Shown: positions 61,312-64,000 of the stretch, piece after piece
How the letters are laid out: every line of letters begins with the position of its first letter
Numbering within the stretch: position 1 is the stretch's first letter
Assembly: GCF_033954455.1 (NCBI RefSeq)
Contig: NZ_CP121473.1
Coordinates: 2,218,501 to 2,282,500 of the forward strand
DNA: 64,000 bases
Source: Thiorhodovibrio litoralis
GTDB lineage: Bacteria; Pseudomonadota; Gammaproteobacteria; Chromatiales; Chromatiaceae
Reading direction: 5' to 3'
Position numbers and translations under genes: made by a program
Notes under the pieces: generated by a model
Told to the model about the DNA's origin: nothing
Databases searched by the model: none
The model's input: only the letters and a program-made list of their open reading frames with translations

Positions 61312-62351
61312 CAGCGCAACGCCACCAGAAACAGATAGTGACTGTGCGGCAGAGTCACCACCAGGCTATGCTCGGTGGAGGCCGCCGAGCGCCAGCCGGC
61401 CAGTTCCGGAAAGCGGGCGCGGTGCTTACCGCAACTGACCCTGCCGTCGGTATCAATATCGAAGTGGGTCGAATCGTCCGGTGCGCCGGCGGGCAGATCG
61501 CTGCCCTGCCCTTTCAGCACTTGACCAAAGCGGTCGGCGAACAGCAGCCAGGCCTGCTGGCTGTCCAGCGCATAGATGCGCTCACCGAAGCGGGTCACTT
61601 CGGGAGGTTCGATGAAGGGGCCGTCGAAGCCGACGAAACCGCCGACCCGACCGACTCGCTGCAGACGTTTTTCGCCGACACGAGCGGCGGGATCAAACCA
61701 GGGATCGGACAGAGCGGCCAGCAGGCGTTCGGCCGCTTTCTCATTCTGGGCCTCGCTCTGGGGCTCGTTCTGAATCTGAGGCTGATCGACCAAGGCGGCC
61801 AGCAGGTCAGGTTCCAGCTGGCGAGCCGCCTGCAAGGCACTCTCGCGGTAGTGGGCCATGCCGCAGCGCCAGGCAGCGACCTGGCCGGCCAGCAGCAGGG
61901 CGTCCACCGAGGCCAGGCGCGGTGCCAGCGCCACCAGCCGGGCAATCCAGCAGCGCGGGTCAGCCGCCGGTTCCAGCGCCAGGTTGTAGGCAGCATTGCA
62001 GAGCGCGACCAAGACCCGCTCGGGTTGCTCGGCGATCAGACCGGCCAGACAGGGAAGCAGCTCGTCGAACAGCTCTGCAAGCACGGGCACACGGGCACCG
62101 GGGCCGAGCAGGTCCTGCGCGGTCAGTTGCAGGCAGAGGTCGTACAGAGCCGAAACGATGGTGTCCAGCTCGGCATCACTGCTAGTCCTCTCGGCCAGCC
62201 CTTCGGCGACCGGGGCGGCATAGCGGCGCAACACATCCTGGAAATCATCCGGCGCCAGCCGCCGCTGCAGGTACCGGGCGCGCAGAAAGCGCTGGTTGTA
62301 GTCGTCCCGCCGGCGCAGCAGGGCCTCGGCCAATGCCGTCAGTTCTGCCAC
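61311..62351 (-). CDS. Uncharacterised protein between MoxR and vWA genes
   Basis: 346 aa. Translation starts at GTG 62351, 13 bases inside the end of the MoxR gene. The first 210 residues look like helical repeats (ALYDLCLQLTAQDLLGPGAR, LVALCNAAYNLALEPAADPR). A C-terminal beta-rich part (YALDSQQAWLLFADRFGQVL, FDIDTDGRVSCGKHRARFPE) resembles no family I can name. Probably an adaptor of the complex. Confidence 0.6.
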   Translation of the reverse strand: MAELTALAEALLRRRDDYNQRFLRARYLQRRLAPDDFQDVLRRYAAPVAEGLAERTSSDAELDTIVSALYDLCLQLTAQDLLGPGARVPVLAELFDELLPCLAGLIAEQPERVLVALCNAAYNLALEPAADPRCWIARLVALAPRLASVDALLLAGQVAAWRCGMAHYRESALQAARQLEPDLLAALVDQPQIQNEPQSEAQNEKAAERLLAALSDPWFDPAARVGEKRLQRVGRVGGFVGFDGPFIEPPEVTRFGERIYALDSQQAWLLFADRFGQVLKGQGSDLPAGAPDDSTHFDIDTDGRVSCGKHRARFPELAGWRSAASTEHSLVVTLPHSHYLFLVALR

Positions 62352-63928
62352 TTCAGCCAGCCCAGGTAGTTGCTGTAGCGCTGATGCAGGTACTTAAGCT
62401 TGAGGATGTCGTCATACATGTGACCGTAAAGCTTGCGCCCTCTGGCCCAGTCGCGCAGCACACCCTCGATGCGGGCCAGGCGCTTGCGCACCTCGGCCGC
62501 CGTCAGCCCGTCGAGGCCGCGCTCGAACTCAGCCTCCACCTCGGCCACCGGGTCGTCCCGCTCGAGACCGAGCCGGTCGAACTCCTGGCAGGAGCGGTCA
62601 AACAGGCCACGAATCCAGCTGATCCGATCGACACGCAGGGTGGTCTGGCTGTCTTGCTCGAAGGCAGGGGCATCCGGGTTTTGGGTCAGCTTGTCGTGCA
62701 TGACAAAGGGGATCATCTGGCGCATGTCCTCGAAGCTCACCGCGTGATCGCCGCGAAAGTAGGCCATCGCCTTGATAAATTGAATGCAGGTCATCAGCGC
62801 CCGCACGGAAAAGCCGTTCAGGGACTGACTACCCAACTCGACCTGGGCGCTCTTGCCGGTCTCCTCGGTGTTCAAGGCGCTAAACTCGAGACCTGAGAGC
62901 TTGACCGTGTCCTTGGTCATGTACTCGAACTGGTTGGCGGCGGGCTCAAAGAACTCGAAGTGACTGGCGAAGAACTCCAGCCGGCGGCGCAGCAGGGCCG
63001 GGAACTCCACCGCCAGGATCTCGCGCTCGAGCCGGTCGAGTTCCTCGGGGCTGAAGATGATCTGCGCCGGCACCACCTGCTCGGGCTGGATGCCGTCCTC
63101 AATGCGCAGCAGCAACTCGTTGAGAAAGCGCGTGTTGAAGTGCAGCGCCTTGACAACAATGTCGATGCGGTCGCGCAGGGCCTCAATGACCTGGTAGGTG
63201 CCGCCGCCAGCGTCGTCGTTGGCGGTTAGGTACCAGGCCGCCGGCGGGCACTCGTAGACTTGGTCGTAAAGTTCGGCGTAGTTGTCGGCCATGGTGGTGA
63301 GCAGGGCCGACTGAGTGCGGGTGGGAATGCGGTTGTACTCGTCGATGATTTTGACCCGCATCGACAGCCAGCGGCGCCAGGCGATCTTGACCTCGTCCAT
63401 GGATTGGGCGTTGATAAGAGTCGCCGGCAGCGGGTTGCCGAGCAGATCGGCGATGGTCATCTGCGGTTGGCCGTGCTGGATGGCGCGGCGGATCTCGTGC
63501 AAGTTGTAGCCGGCCAGCACGCCCATCAGGATAGCGATGGCGGTCTTGCCGCGACCGGGCCCGCCCACCAGCAGGCAGCGCCGCCGCACCGCCAGGTTCA
63601 ACAGCGGCGCCAGCGCGTAACTGGAGTAGCTCTGGTCGGTAGGCAAATTGATCGCCACCTTGCGGTCGCCGAAGTCGAAGCGCATTGGGGGCGCGTCGTT
63701 GTACTCGATGTCGTAGAAGGGCGAGATGATGGCGTGATTGACGATCCAGAAATAGGCCTGGCGCAATTTCTCGTCGAGCGGCTGCTCATCGACCTGAGCC
63801 GTTGCCGGCTCGCTGCTGGCGACCGGGCCGCGGTAGAGGTCAGCGACGTCGAAATCGTGCTGCGGTCGCTCGGCGGCTGGCCGGGTGGGCGACTGGGAAA
63901 TCTTGGCGTAGCGGTCGCGTTGGCGCAT
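62339..63928 (-). CDS. MoxR-family AAA+ ATPase
   Basis: 529 aa from ATG 63928, preceded by GGAG at seven bases. Walker A LLVGGPGRGKTAIAILMG (about 119-136), Walker B RVKIIDEYNRIPTRTQSALL (about 184-203), sensor 1 AAWYLTANDD and arginine finger EALRDRIDIVV follow the MoxR/NorQ/CbbQ plan. The C-terminal 150 residues are an added helical domain. MoxR ATPases act with vWA partners to activate or disassemble protein complexes. First gene of a five-gene overlapping operon. Confidence 0.88.
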   Translation of the reverse strand: MRQRDRYAKISQSPTRPAAERPQHDFDVADLYRGPVASSEPATAQVDEQPLDEKLRQAYFWIVNHAIISPFYDIEYNDAPPMRFDFGDRKVAINLPTDQSYSSYALAPLLNLAVRRRCLLVGGPGRGKTAIAILMGVLAGYNLHEIRRAIQHGQPQMTIADLLGNPLPATLINAQSMDEVKIAWRRWLSMRVKIIDEYNRIPTRTQSALLTTMADNYAELYDQVYECPPAAWYLTANDDAGGGTYQVIEALRDRIDIVVKALHFNTRFLNELLLRIEDGIQPEQVVPAQIIFSPEELDRLEREILAVEFPALLRRRLEFFASHFEFFEPAANQFEYMTKDTVKLSGLEFSALNTEETGKSAQVELGSQSLNGFSVRALMTCIQFIKAMAYFRGDHAVSFEDMRQMIPFVMHDKLTQNPDAPAFEQDSQTTLRVDRISWIRGLFDRSCQEFDRLGLERDDPVAEVEAEFERGLDGLTAAEVRKRLARIEGVLRDWARGRKLYGHMYDDILKLKYLHQRYSNYLGWLKWQN

Positions 63929-64000
63929 GGGCGGGCTCCAAGAGGACTCTGGCAACTATGGCACAATCCGCAGGTGGCGCGCATCGCTCCAATTCGCATC

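Noticed and set aside
57540-63928. Gas-vesicle (GvpN) or nitric oxide reductase (NorQD) accessory operon
   Set aside because: The ATPase and vWA pairing is similar, but no gas-vesicle or nor structural gene is present in the window, and the extra genes do not fit either.
1-64000. CRISPR array
   Set aside because: No regularly spaced direct repeats with unique spacers were seen; the only regular-looking repeats are the irregular iterons at 37414-37622.

Overview
The window is GC-rich, densely coded DNA. The mix of families (a PocR sensor kinase, an HDOD protein, RsgA, ThpR, IS1111- and IS4-type elements and an F-type ICE) suggests a gammaproteobacterium, perhaps a Chromatiaceae-like purple sulfur bacterium. 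That taxonomic guess is inference only: there is no rRNA or tRNA here, and I saw no CRISPR array.

Layout. 0-2 kb: a tyrosine recombinase cut by the window edge, followed by an unusual palindrome and repeat cluster, then a small secreted Cys-rich protein. 2.1-6.2 kb: copy A of a 4.07-kb four-gene transposon (zinc-ribbon/HTH protein, DDE transposase, TniB/TnsC-like ATPase, AEP primase-like protein), inserted into an exported MliC-domain gene with a 6-bp target duplication. 7.7-14.4 kb: a mobile-DNA graveyard with an IS91-type pseudogene behind a LexA-box-like site, a UPF0175/DUF3368 toxin-antitoxin pair, a short tyrosine recombinase, a complete 2361-bp IS4-type element that carries a DruA (DUF4338) gene and splits a 155-aa gene, and an ISNCY-type transposase remnant. 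15-18.8 kb: HDOD-GAF protein, lipocalin and alpha/beta hydrolase.

19-44.7 kb is a partly dismantled SXT/IncC-like integrative conjugative element. traF, traH and traG come first, with traH split just after its signal peptide by transposon copy B in inverted orientation. Then come an orphan UPF0175 antitoxin, RsgA, a frameshifted small gene, a PocR hybrid sensor kinase and an FlhDC/AcaCD-like activator pair with a small Cys peptide gene behind it. These are followed by a ParM/StbA partition operon, an iteron-like repeat array, a MobI-like gene, a MobH relaxase, traD (split by an IS1111-type element exactly between two codons) and a DUF4400 membrane protein. The traLEKBVA-C-W-U-N block is not in the window, so together with the broken traH and traD the element looks non-conjugative as it stands.

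44.7-54 kb is chromosome-like: ThpR, an LprI-like protein, a DCC oxidoreductase, a methyltransferase, a run of small membrane or exported proteins including two phospholipase-A2-like ones, a SpoT-like HD hydrolase, a TPR-like protein, a broken Bcr/CflA transporter and a lipoprotein hydrolase.

54-64 kb, almost all on the minus strand, holds the two most interesting loci. One is a SagB-type dehydrogenase whose start overlaps the end of a 74-aa peptide gene with a conserved WDGCGSC core; a paralogue of that peptide lies directly behind the ICE activator genes. The other is a tightly overlapping set of MoxR AAA+ ATPase, unknown protein, HExxH/vWA protein, unknown protein and adenylate-forming ligase. 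These are my best candidates for an undescribed system.
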